In this document: one piece after another, positions 1 to 8,583 of the stretch
How positions within the stretch are numbered: position 1 is the first letter of the stretch
Layout of the letters: every line of letters begins with the position of its first letter
Source: Deferribacteres bacterium
GTDB taxonomy: Bacteria > Zhuqueibacterota > Zhuqueibacteria > Zhuqueibacterales > Geothermadaptataceae
Reading direction: 5' to 3'
NCBI GenBank assembly: GCA_020633655.1
Contig: JACKDF010000008.1
Coordinates: forward strand, 124,001 to 188,000
DNA: 64,000 bases
Notes under the pieces: generated by a model
Told to the model about the DNA's origin: nothing
The model's database searches: none
Seen by the model: only the letters and a program-made list of their open reading frames with translations
Position numbers and translations under genes: made by a program

Positions 1-2
1 AA

Positions 3-236
3 ACCGTTCAGGAAGATAATTGTTGTGAAAATACTTACCAAATACTGCAACTCAAAGTTGAAAATTTTGCCCAAGTAGTAGAATTGTCGAAAGTACAATT
101 ATCAGACTTTGCAGTATCGCACACTTTACTCAATCTTCAGGAAATAAGTTCCAACTGTAACCTCGATTTCTCTTATTATCAACCTCCTCCCCCAAAACAG
201 GATATCTCTATCCTGATCCAATCTTTTCTTATTTGA
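3..236 (+). CDS. C-terminal end of a small Cys-rich protein, HYC_CC_PP-like (partial)
   Basis: An open frame enters from the left edge and stops at TGA 234-236, giving 77 residues with no start in the window. It contains an adjacent Cys pair (DNCCENTY) and a proline run followed by lysine near the end (YYQPPPPKQD). This resembles the small FCB-group proteins named HYC_CC_PP after their conserved motifs, which I recall as being found near heavy-metal efflux genes. The position directly upstream of a CusA-type pump on the same strand agrees. The HYC part would lie outside the window. A role in metal binding or sensing is inference. The family call rests on two short motifs and context only. Confidence 0.55.
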   Translation, partial: TVQEDNCCENTYQILQLKVENFAQVVELSKVQLSDFAVSHTLLNLQEISSNCNLDFSYYQPPPPKQDISILIQSFLI

Positions 237-283
237 TATCACCCCTCATTACTTACCAGACCCAGCGTCTGAAAGGCTCAGTT

Positions 284-304
284 TGATGCTTTAGAATAGC
301 ATCA
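284..304 (+). other. Stem-loop in the gap before cusA
   Basis: A perfect 7-bp inverted repeat (TGATGCT / AGCATCA) with a 7-nt loop lies 48 bases after the stop of the small Cys-rich gene. No U-run follows, so it is a weak terminator candidate. The rest of the gap from 237 to 584 shows no gene; a short palindrome-like TCTGTAACAGA lies near 446-456. Confidence 0.3.
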
Positions 305-584
305 TCTCTTCCGTATATTTTAAAACTAAACAGAATTGCATTTGTTTGAAGAATGCATCATTGAGCCTGTGGTTCGCTATTTCGAACATGGGTTTAGGAT
401 TGTTTTTGGATTAAATACTGATTTGCAGATATCTCTTAAACGACATCTGTAACAGATTGAGAAACTCTGTTAAATACGTCATTCTGCTTATTTTTATTAT
501 AGTTTTTGGAATTGAACATCATACCAATTTTTTTGTTGGTGGTTGTTGTTCGCTGTCTATTACATTTTCAAGAGTCAGGTTAAT

Positions 585-3500
585 ATGTTAAATAAAATCA
601 TCCGCTATTTTCTTGAAAACAAGCTGGTTACTGCGTTGCTTGTTTTATTGTTCATCGCATGGGGAGTGGTGACGGCCCCCTTTGGTTGGGAAGTTGACTT
701 TCTACCAACCGATCCCGTGCCGGTTGACGCTATCCCGGATATTGGTGAAAACCAGCAGATCGTTTTCACCCAATGGATGGGACGATCACCGCAAGACATT
801 GAAGACCAAATTACCTACCCGTTAACCACTTCATTACTGGGTATCCCCGGGGTGAAATCCATCCGCAGCTCCTCGGTTTTTGGTTTTTCAAGCATCTATA
901 TTATTTTCAAAGAAGAAGTCGAATTTTACTGGTCGCGCTCGCGAATTTTGGAAAAATTGAATTCGTTACCCGCAGGAATTTTACCTACAGGTGTACAGCC
1001 ATCGCTCGGTCCTGATGCAACAGCCTTGGGACAGGTGTTCTGGTACACCCTTGAGGGCCGTGACAAAAACGGCAATCCAACCGGCGGTTGGGACTTACAC
1101 GAGATTCGAACTGTGCAGGATTTCTATGTGAAATATGGATTGAATGCAGTGGACGGCGTTTCTGAAGTGGCCTCAATCGGCGGCTTTGTACAGGAATACC
1201 AAATCGACGTTAATCCGGATATTCTTAAAGTGTACAACATCCCTTTGCATAAAGTGATGATGGCCGTCAAAAACTCCAACCGCGACGTAGGCGCCAAAAC
1301 CATTGAAATCAACCAGGCTGAATACCTCGTGCGTGGTCTGGGGTATGTAAAATCTATAGAAGATATTGAAAAAGCAGAAGTGGCAGTGCACGACAATGTA
1401 CCGATTCGCGTGAAAGATATCGGCGTCGTTTCCCTCGGCCCGGCCACGCGTCGTGGTTTGTTAGACAAAGACGGCGCAGAAGTGGTTGGCGGTGTTGTCG
1501 TCGCCCGTTTTGGCTCCAATCCATTGCATGTAATTAACAATGTGAAAGAAAAAATCACAGCTATCGCACCCGGTCTGCCGAAAAAGATATTGCCAAACGG
1601 TATCGAAAGCCAACTCACTATTGTGCCGTTTTACGATCGCACGCAACTCATTTACGAAACTCTGGGTACGCTGGAAGAAGCGTTGTTGCTGGAAATTCTA
1701 ATCACCATATTAGTCGTCATTGTAATGGTGATGAATTTACGCGCGTCGATTCTTATCTCCAGTTTGTTGCCGCTTGCTGTCCTCATGGTTTTTATCAGCA
1801 TGCGCTATTTTGGCGTCGACGCCAACATTGTGGCGCTTTCGGGTATTGCCATTGCTATTGGCACAATGGTCGATCTCGGCATCGTGCTCTCTGAAAATGT
1901 GCTCAAACACATGGCCGATGCGCCCAAAACAGAGAAATTATTTGACACCATTTACAACGCCGCCGCTGAAGTCAGTTCGGCCATTCTCACCGCCGTATCG
2001 ACAACGATTATCAGTTTCATCCCGGTTTTCACCATGGAAGCTGCTGAAGGCAAGTTGTTTCGCCCGCTGGCTTTCACGAAAACTTTTGCATTGTTTGCGG
2101 CTTTACTGGTTGCTTTGTTTGTTTTACCCACAATCGCTCATTGGTTTTTTGGAGTGAAAAATGACAGTCAGCGACGCGGCCAAATAATCAATGGCGCTTT
2201 GATCACCCTCGGTCTTTTCACGGCTGTAGCTTATACCATCTGGGGTGGGCTGACACTAATGGCTTTTGGCGCTGCCTGGTTTGTTCGAAATTATAGTAAA
2301 AAAGACACGTTTTTTACACGAAATTCAGCGCTTATCATATCGATTTTATCCGTTCTTGGATTGCTTGCCCAATATTGGATGCCCCTTGGCGCCGGAAGAT
2401 CATTAATCACCAATTTTATTTTTGTTTCAGTATTGGTCGGATTAATTCTCGGTTCCTTTTATTTGCTTGAGCGATTTTATCCGCGGCTTTTGCATTGGAG
2501 TTTGGCAAACAAGGCAAAATTTCTCGCCGTTCCCGGTTTCATCCTTTTATGGGGCGCAGTAATCTGGCTCGGTTTTAACAGCCTGTTCGGATTCGTAGCC
2601 AAAGGATTTGATGTCGTTAGTTTAAATATCCGAACGACCAGCCTTTGGGCCGGATTATCCCACACCTTTCCCGGCATTGGCAAGGAGTTTATGCCCGCGC
2701 TTGATGAAGGCAGTTTTTTGCTAATGCCAACATCCATGCCTCACGCAGGTATTGCGCAAAACAAACGCGTGGTTCAGCAATTGGATATGCTGCTGGCCAA
2801 TATCCCCGAAGTTGAGCTGGCCGTCGGTAAAATGGGACGTGTGGAATCAGCGCTCGATCCCGCTCCAATTTCCATGTATGAAAATGTTATCAACTACAAA
2901 TCGGAATATTTGGTTAACCAAAAAGGCCACCGCCAGCGATTTAAAGTCGATGATGACGATCGATTCATTTTGGCTTCCGGTGATACCATTTCAAATGAAG
3001 AAGCTATCAAACAGGGTATTGGTTTCAATGATCTCATCGTCGATGATTCTGGCAACTATTTTCGCAACTGGCGGGAAAAGATAAAATCACCGGATGACAT
3101 TTGGAATGAGATCGTGCGTGTCACCAAGTTGCCCGGCGTTACATCCGCGCCTAAATTGCAACCTATCGAAACGCGTTTGGTTATGCTGCAAACCGGCATG
3201 CGCGCGCCAATGGGCATCAAAGTCTACGGGCCGGATCTGCAAACTATCGAAGCCTTCGGCATGCAACTGGAGTCCATTCTCAAACAGGTTCCGTCTGTTA
3301 AAACCGAAGCCGTGTTTGCAGATCGCATCGTCGGCAAACCCTACCTGCATCTCAACATCGACCGCGACGCTATTTCGCGCTATGGGCTCAATATTGAAAA
3401 TGTGCAACAGGTCATCGAAACGGCTATCGGCGGTATGAATATCACTTCAACCGTAGAAGGTCGTGAGCGTTTTCCAGTGCGTGTGCGTTATCCACGCGAG

Positions 3501-4409
3501 CTGAGAACCGATCCCGATGAGTTGAAAAAAATCTATATGCCAACACCAACCGGTGCGCAGGTTCCATTGGGTGAGTTGGTCAAGTTTGAATATGTTCGAG
3601 GGCCGCAAGTCATCAAAAGTGAAGACACGTTTTTGGTAGGCTACGTTTTATTGGATAAAAAGCCTGGCTACGCCGAAGTGGATGTTGTGGAAGAATCGCA
3701 GCGCTTTATTCAAAATAAAATTGACACTGGCGACTTGATTGTGCCTGCGGGAATCAGTTATAAATTCTCAGGCAGTTATGAAAATCAACTCCGGGCGGAA
3801 AAACGCCTTTCAATCGTAGTGCCATTGGTTCTCTTTATCATTTTTATCATCCTTTATTTTCAATTCCGATCTGTGACAACTTCACTCATGATTTTCACTG
3901 GCATTGCCCTGGCCTTTTGCGGTGGCTTTCTTATGCTCTGGTTCTATGGCCAGGATTGGTTCGCCAATTTCGCATTTTTCGGCGTTAACATGCGTGAGCT
4001 CTTTCAAATGCATACCATCAACCTGAGTGTCGCCGTCTGGGTGGGATTTATCGCATTATTTGGCATTGCAACGGATAATGGCGTGCTGATTGGCACTTAT
4101 CTGGATCAAAGTTTCGCACGCAATAAACCGACGACGATCGAAGGCATTCGCGAGGCTGTTGTTGAAGCAGGTAATCGGCGAATTAAACCGGCCCTTATGA
4201 CAACGGCTACGACGATTATTGCCCTTTTGCCTGTTCTAACTTCCACAGGCCGTGGCGCAGATATTATGATTCCTATGGCGATTCCGTCATTTGGTGGAAT
4301 GGTCATCGCTGCTGTGAGCTATTTTCTCGTTCCAGTTTTATATGGAATCCGGGAAGAAAGGAAATATAAAACTGGCGCCCAGAATTTTTTAACTGGAGAT
4401 ACTAAATAG
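585..4409 (+). CDS. cusA: CusA/CzcA-type heavy-metal RND efflux pump
   Basis: Inner-membrane proton-driven pump of the heavy-metal RND family (1274 residues). Start ATG 585 has an AGG-containing site just upstream and gives the usual N-terminus MLNKIIRYFLENK; an in-frame TTG at 543 is less likely. The TM4 proton-relay motif GTMVDLGIVLSEN is present (Asp about residue 430). The two large periplasmic porter halves and the second membrane bundle (FGIATDNGVLIGTYLDQSF) are visible. It is about 230 residues longer than E. coli CusA: extra hydrophobic segments follow the first bundle (about residues 530-690) and there is an acidic insert near residues 780-840. It is the first gene of a cusA-cusC-cusB run and its stop overlaps the next start by one base. 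Cu/Ag as substrate is inferred from the copper ATPase and oxidase downstream. Confidence 0.92.
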   Translation: MLNKIIRYFLENKLVTALLVLLFIAWGVVTAPFGWEVDFLPTDPVPVDAIPDIGENQQIVFTQWMGRSPQDIEDQITYPLTTSLLGIPGVKSIRSSSVFGFSSIYIIFKEEVEFYWSRSRILEKLNSLPAGILPTGVQPSLGPDATALGQVFWYTLEGRDKNGNPTGGWDLHEIRTVQDFYVKYGLNAVDGVSEVASIGGFVQEYQIDVNPDILKVYNIPLHKVMMAVKNSNRDVGAKTIEINQAEYLVRGLGYVKSIEDIEKAEVAVHDNVPIRVKDIGVVSLGPATRRGLLDKDGAEVVGGVVVARFGSNPLHVINNVKEKITAIAPGLPKKILPNGIESQLTIVPFYDRTQLIYETLGTLEEALLLEILITILVVIVMVMNLRASILISSLLPLAVLMVFISMRYFGVDANIVALSGIAIAIGTMVDLGIVLSENVLKHMADAPKTEKLFDTIYNAAAEVSSAILTAVSTTIISFIPVFTMEAAEGKLFRPLAFTKTFALFAALLVALFVLPTIAHWFFGVKNDSQRRGQIINGALITLGLFTAVAYTIWGGLTLMAFGAAWFVRNYSKKDTFFTRNSALIISILSVLGLLAQYWMPLGAGRSLITNFIFVSVLVGLILGSFYLLERFYPRLLHWSLANKAKFLAVPGFILLWGAVIWLGFNSLFGFVAKGFDVVSLNIRTTSLWAGLSHTFPGIGKEFMPALDEGSFLLMPTSMPHAGIAQNKRVVQQLDMLLANIPEVELAVGKMGRVESALDPAPISMYENVINYKSEYLVNQKGHRQRFKVDDDDRFILASGDTISNEEAIKQGIGFNDLIVDDSGNYFRNWREKIKSPDDIWNEIVRVTKLPGVTSAPKLQPIETRLVMLQTGMRAPMGIKVYGPDLQTIEAFGMQLESILKQVPSVKTEAVFADRIVGKPYLHLNIDRDAISRYGLNIENVQQVIETAIGGMNITSTVEGRERFPVRVRYPRELRTDPDELKKIYMPTPTGAQVPLGELVKFEYVRGPQVIKSEDTFLVGYVLLDKKPGYAEVDVVEESQRFIQNKIDTGDLIVPAGISYKFSGSYENQLRAEKRLSIVVPLVLFIIFIILYFQFRSVTTSLMIFTGIALAFCGGFLMLWFYGQDWFANFAFFGVNMRELFQMHTINLSVAVWVGFIALFGIATDNGVLIGTYLDQSFARNKPTTIEGIREAVVEAGNRRIKPALMTTATTIIALLPVLTSTGRGADIMIPMAIPSFGGMVIAAVSYFLVPVLYGIREERKYKTGAQNFLTGDTK

Positions 4410-5665
4410 TGAAAATTAAAAATCAAATAATTGCAAACAAGGGTATTGCTGTTGGGTTGATTTTGGTTTTAAGTATACTTTCATCAACCATAGTAGCTCA
4501 GACACTGGAATTGTATCTAAATGATGCTGTTAAAAATAATCCAGGCCTGAAAGCAAAATACACCGAGTTCGAAATCGCTATGCAAAAAATCCCGCAAGTG
4601 AGTTCGCTGCCTGATCCTACCTTATCCTTTGGCTATTATGTTAGCCCTGTGGAGACACGCATTGGGCCGCAAAAGGCGCGGCTTTCCCTTACCCAAATGT
4701 TTCCCTGGTTCGGCACATTGGCAGCGAAAAAAGATGCTGTAACTTTGCTGGCTGAAGCAAAATATCAGGCCTTTCTCGATGCGAAGAATGAACTGGTTTT
4801 TAAAGTGACCGCTGCATATTACCCACTGTACGAAGTGAATGAAATGCTGCGCCTGCAAAAGGAGAATCTGCAAATTCTCACAAGCTACAAACAACTGGCC
4901 ACAACCGCATTTTCAAATGCCAAGGGCAGCATGGTTGATGTCATTCGCGTGGATATCATGATTGATGAGGCAAAAACCAACATTGATATTTTAGATGACA
5001 AGTTGTCTCCTTTGCAGGCTGCGTTTAACCAACTGTTAGATCGTGATATGTCCTTGCCAATCATTATAGCAGACAGATATGATATTGCTCCGGGGAATGC
5101 AATTCTCAGCAAAGACAGTCTTCTCATCAAGAATCCACAACTCAAAGGACTGGATTTAAAAATCAAGTCTGCAAAAGCGCTGGAGAAAGCGGCTTTCCGC
5201 AATGGATTACCAAAATTTGGCATTGGGTTGACGTATGCATTTGTCGATGAGCGCACGGATATGAATGTTACGGATAATGGCAAAGATGCGATTATGCCCA
5301 TGATTTCCATGTCTATTCCGCTTTATCGGGGAAAGTATAAGGCCGCAGTTAAGGAAGCTCGATTGAAACAGAGTAGCTTTGCTTTACAAAAGCAAAACAA
5401 AGAGAACATTCTTTTTACCGCTTATGATCTTTCGTTTTTCAAAATAGATCGGGCGAAACAACAATTTGTATTGTACGCTGCTCAAATAGCCAAAACACAA
5501 CAAGCCATCGACCTGTTGCATACGACTTATAGCAATTCCGGCAAGGATTTCGAAGAAGTTTTACGAATGCAACAGCGCCTTTTGAAATATGAAATGGCGA
5601 AAGCTACGGCTGTCAAGGAGTATTACACAGCATTAGCCCAACATAATTACATTACTGGAAAGTGA
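4409..5665 (+). CDS. TolC-family outer-membrane efflux protein (CusC role)
   Basis: A 418-residue outer-membrane channel component. A GTG start overlaps the cusA stop (TAGTG), with a GGAG site at 4395-4398, so the two are translationally coupled. The N-terminus is a signal peptide (hydrophobic residues about 13-29, cleavage near VAQ). The body has the long amphipathic helical repeats of TolC proteins, including QVSSLPDPTLSFGYY and the second-half FGIGLTYAFVDERTDM. It should complete the tripartite pump with the RND protein before it and the adaptor after it. The protein is short for a TolC but normal for the metal-pump type in this group. Confidence 0.88.
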   Translation: MKIKNQIIANKGIAVGLILVLSILSSTIVAQTLELYLNDAVKNNPGLKAKYTEFEIAMQKIPQVSSLPDPTLSFGYYVSPVETRIGPQKARLSLTQMFPWFGTLAAKKDAVTLLAEAKYQAFLDAKNELVFKVTAAYYPLYEVNEMLRLQKENLQILTSYKQLATTAFSNAKGSMVDVIRVDIMIDEAKTNIDILDDKLSPLQAAFNQLLDRDMSLPIIIADRYDIAPGNAILSKDSLLIKNPQLKGLDLKIKSAKALEKAAFRNGLPKFGIGLTYAFVDERTDMNVTDNGKDAIMPMISMSIPLYRGKYKAAVKEARLKQSSFALQKQNKENILFTAYDLSFFKIDRAKQQFVLYAAQIAKTQQAIDLLHTTYSNSGKDFEEVLRMQQRLLKYEMAKATAVKEYYTALAQHNYITGK

Positions 5666-5675
5666 GGCAGATAAA

Positions 5676-7463
5676 ATGAAATCCTTCAATGAAATAATAA
5701 ATGATAAATCCACAAAGATAGCGTTAGGCGCTCTGTTTTTAGGCTTGGCGCTCGGTTGGCTGTTTTTTGGCGGTAATCCACCCGCTGAAACAGATCATAG
5801 CAGCCACATCGGTGAAACAAAAGACACGATTTGGACCTGCTCGATGCACCCGCAAATTCGCCAGAAAGAGCCGGGTAAATGCCCTTTATGCGGGATGGAT
5901 TTAATCCCATTAAGCGAGGGCAGTTCCGATGAAGACCCGATGGAAATCAAAATGTCGCCGACGGCTATGCAGCTGGCGAACGTGCAAACATCCATCATTA
6001 CAAAACAGAAACCTGTGAAATCTGTGCGCATGAACGGCAAAGTTCAGGCAGATGAGCGGCAGGTGAATTCACAAACATCACACATTGCGGGACGCATTGA
6101 AAAATTGCTGGTGAATTATACCGGTGAAACGATTCACAAAGGTCAAATACTGGCTTATATTTATTCACCGCAACTGGTTACAGCTCAGGAAGAGCTGTTT
6201 GAAGCCTGGAAGATCCGCGACAGTCAGCCAGAACTTTTTAAAGCTGCCAAAGATAAACTGAAAAACTGGAAGCTCACTCCCAAACAAATCGACAGTATTC
6301 TTGAATCCGGTAAACCACGGGAAGATTTTCCAATAGCAGCGGATATGTCCGGGGTGGTTCTTGCAAAACGTGTGAAGTTGGGCGACCATGTCATGGCCGG
6401 TTCATCGCTTTTTGAGGTTGCGGACTTGAATAAAATCTGGATTCTATTTGATGTCTATGAAAGCGACATCCCCTGGGTGAAAACCGGCGATGAAGTCGAA
6501 TTTACTATCCAATCGTTGCCGGGAGAATCGTTTAAGGGCAAAATCAGTTTTATTGATCCGGTGATCAACCCCAAATCCCGTGTTGCCAAAGCGCGCATTG
6601 AAATGAAAAATCCCGGGCAGCGGCTTAAGCCAGAAATGTTTGCCATTGGTCTTGTGAAAAGTCCACTCAATGGCTCGGAGCCAACTTTGATTGTGCCGAA
6701 ATCCGCGGTAATGTGGACAGGGGATCGTTCCGTGGTTTATGTGAAAAAAACATCGGCATCGGGAATTGGATTTGTACTGCGCGAAGTCACGCTTGGCCCT
6801 GCATTGGGCGACAGTTATGTCATTAAAGAAGGATTAAACAACGGCGAGGAAATCGCAACAAACGGCACGTTTTCTATCGATGCGGCAGCGCAATTGGCTG
6901 GCAAGCCCAGCATGATGAACCCGCAGGGAGGCGCCATGTCAACGGGACACCAACACGGCGATGCAAAAACATCCGCAAAAATGGATCACTCAATGCCTGC
7001 GCAACCGGTTAAATTAAATAAAAAAGCGCAGCAAGCCGTAGTTGGAATTTTAGATAAATATCTTGATCTGAAAAATGTGCTCACTGAAGACGCTCTGGAC
7101 AAAGCCCAAAAAGCGGCTGGCGACTTGCAAAAATACACTGGGAAGATCAACATGTCCCTTTTCAAGGGAGAAGCTCACAATATCTGGATGCAGCACAGCG
7201 CTCCTCTGGAAAATGCATCGCGTGCAATATCACAGGCAAAAGATATCGGATCGGCACGCAGTCAATTCATAGTGCTTTCGGATCAACTCATTATGCTTGC
7301 CAAATCATTTGGCCCATTCGAGAAACCGCTGTTTGTGCAGTTCTGCCCTATGGCCAACAATGATAAAGGCGCTGAATGGTTGAGCGCTAATGAAGAGATT
7401 CGCAATCCGTATTTCGGAGAATCCATGTTGAAATGCGGTGAAGTAAGACAGTCAATCAAATAA
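5676..7463 (+). CDS. cusB: CusB-type periplasmic adaptor with metal-binding N-terminus and DUF3347 C-terminus
   Basis: A 595-residue membrane-fusion protein starting 10 bases after the TolC stop. Order: N-terminal membrane anchor (about 16-31), heavy-metal-binding domain at about 53-79 with CSMHP and CPLCGM, barrel-sandwich/lipoyl and beta-barrel adaptor domains (about 110-410, including KVQADERQVNSQTSHIAGRI), a His/Met-rich linker (HQHGD, MDHSMPAQP), then a DUF3347 domain (about 450-595) with FCPMAN, NPYFG and KCG. In CusB proteins Met/Cys/His sites hand metal to the pump. The same C-terminal domain is repeated as a separate protein in the next gene, suggesting that it is a mobile metal-binding module. 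The fusion order is clear; the metal is inferred. Confidence 0.9.
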   Translation: MKSFNEIINDKSTKIALGALFLGLALGWLFFGGNPPAETDHSSHIGETKDTIWTCSMHPQIRQKEPGKCPLCGMDLIPLSEGSSDEDPMEIKMSPTAMQLANVQTSIITKQKPVKSVRMNGKVQADERQVNSQTSHIAGRIEKLLVNYTGETIHKGQILAYIYSPQLVTAQEELFEAWKIRDSQPELFKAAKDKLKNWKLTPKQIDSILESGKPREDFPIAADMSGVVLAKRVKLGDHVMAGSSLFEVADLNKIWILFDVYESDIPWVKTGDEVEFTIQSLPGESFKGKISFIDPVINPKSRVAKARIEMKNPGQRLKPEMFAIGLVKSPLNGSEPTLIVPKSAVMWTGDRSVVYVKKTSASGIGFVLREVTLGPALGDSYVIKEGLNNGEEIATNGTFSIDAAAQLAGKPSMMNPQGGAMSTGHQHGDAKTSAKMDHSMPAQPVKLNKKAQQAVVGILDKYLDLKNVLTEDALDKAQKAAGDLQKYTGKINMSLFKGEAHNIWMQHSAPLENASRAISQAKDIGSARSQFIVLSDQLIMLAKSFGPFEKPLFVQFCPMANNDKGAEWLSANEEIRNPYFGESMLKCGEVRQSIK

Positions 7464-7493
7464 CATAATTCATTAATCAACAGGAGAAATACC

Positions 7494-8033
7494 ATGTTTA
7501 AGAAAATCATCATCATTTCAGTTATTGCATTTGCAACAACGCTGTCAACGGCTTTTGCACAACATGAACATCACCAGCATGAAAAAGAGCAGAAAAAACA
7601 CAGCGAACATAAAATGCCTATGAAGACCATGCCCGAGTTTAAGCAAAAGGAATTGGGCAAAGCCTACATGCACTATCTGCATTTGAAATCCGCGCTTGTC
7701 GCCTCGGACGATAAAGAAGCAGGCAAAAGCGCAAAAATGCTTGTTGCTGCGCTTAATGATATCAAAAAGATGGATGCAGTATACAAAGATGCGGTGACTG
7801 TGGCCGCAGCTTCTGATCTTGCTGCGCGTCGCAAAGCGTTTGCAGTCCTGAGTCTATCCATGGCTGGCAAGATCAAGGGCACACTTGAGTCAGGTGAAAT
7901 TTATGTGGCCTTTTGCCCGATGGCCAATAAAAACCAGGGCGCCTATTGGCTCTCTGGTGAGAAAGAAATCAAGAACCCTTATTTTGGCGATAAAATGCTG
8001 AAATGCGGCAGTGTTAAAGATGTGATTAAATAA
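7494..8033 (+). CDS. Periplasmic DUF3347 protein, probable copper-binding
   Basis: A 179-residue secreted protein with a signal peptide (MFKKIIIISVIAFATTLSTAFA) and a His-rich stretch directly after it (HEHHQHEK...HSEHKMPMKTM). The rest matches the C-terminal domain of the adaptor encoded just upstream: FCPMANKNQGAYWLS, NPYFG and MLKCG appear in both in the same order. Shared Cys, Met and His residues suggest a metal site. A good AGGAGA site precedes the ATG. It probably acts as a soluble periplasmic metallochaperone for the efflux pump; this role is inferred from its composition and neighbours. Confidence 0.8.
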   Translation: MFKKIIIISVIAFATTLSTAFAQHEHHQHEKEQKKHSEHKMPMKTMPEFKQKELGKAYMHYLHLKSALVASDDKEAGKSAKMLVAALNDIKKMDAVYKDAVTVAAASDLAARRKAFAVLSLSMAGKIKGTLESGEIYVAFCPMANKNQGAYWLSGEKEIKNPYFGDKMLKCGSVKDVIK

Positions 8034-8050
8034 AGAACTTTCCCTCCTCA

Positions 8051-8081
8051 GAGGTTGCGCCTGTTTTTTGGGCGCAGCCTC
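8051..8081 (+). terminator. Hairpin between the DUF3347 gene and the zinc-ribbon gene
   Basis: GAGGTTGCGCC pairs with GGGCGCAGCCTC (one G-U type mismatch) around a TGTTTTTT loop. The stem is strong, but the U-run is inside the loop and not after the stem. It may act as a partial terminator or mRNA-processing hairpin inside the copper gene run rather than a full stop. Confidence 0.4.
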
Positions 8082-8105
8082 ATATTAATAAAGGAGACCA
8101 ATCCT

Positions 8106-8576
8106 ATGTTCTGTCCAAAATGTGGTCAAAAAAGTACTCGAAAATCTAAATATTGCACTGGCTGCGGCGCTGGTCTGTCAAGGAACACACGCAAAGTTCG
8201 CACAAAAGCTGCACGGCATAACAAATCGTTTTCGTGGTTTCCCTTAATCCTTGTTTGCCTTGCTTTAATAGTAATTGTTGTCGTTTATCCGGGAAAGAAT
8301 AATAAAAGAAGTCAACCAGGAAAAGATCATTCCATTCGCTCATTTGCTGTTTTGGAAATTGCCGAGGGATTTGACTGTTTCTGTGGCGAGTGCGATCATC
8401 AATTAAAAGAATGTGAATGTGGTCATAAAAATGGCGCTAAAGAAGTTAAAAATTTCATTGCACAAAAACTTAAAGAGGGGCACCACAAACCTCATGTAGT
8501 CGACATGGTTAAGGAAAAATATGGAAGTGGTAAATTAATCTTTCCGGCTGACTCTGTAAAATTATTTAAAGGATAA
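8106..8576 (+). CDS. Zinc-ribbon membrane protein with CcmH/PCYCGC-like Cys domain
   Basis: A 156-residue protein. Start ATG 8106 has a strong AAGGAGA site. N-terminal zinc ribbon (MFCPKCGQKS... YCTGCGAG), a basic stretch, one membrane helix (about 43-60), then a Cys-rich domain (FDCFCGECDHQLKECECGHK followed by EVKNFIAQKLKEG and VKEKYG). The second part looks like CcmH or PCYCGC-type proteins, where close Cys pairs precede a helix pair ending in YG. Such domains handle thiols, haem or copper at the outer face of the membrane. It sits 7 bases before the copper ATPase gene, so a copper-delivery role is plausible but inferred. Confidence 0.6.
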   Translation: MFCPKCGQKSTRKSKYCTGCGAGLSRNTRKVRTKAARHNKSFSWFPLILVCLALIVIVVVYPGKNNKRSQPGKDHSIRSFAVLEIAEGFDCFCGECDHQLKECECGHKNGAKEVKNFIAQKLKEGHHKPHVVDMVKEKYGSGKLIFPADSVKLFKG

Positions 8577-8583
8577 GCAAAAC

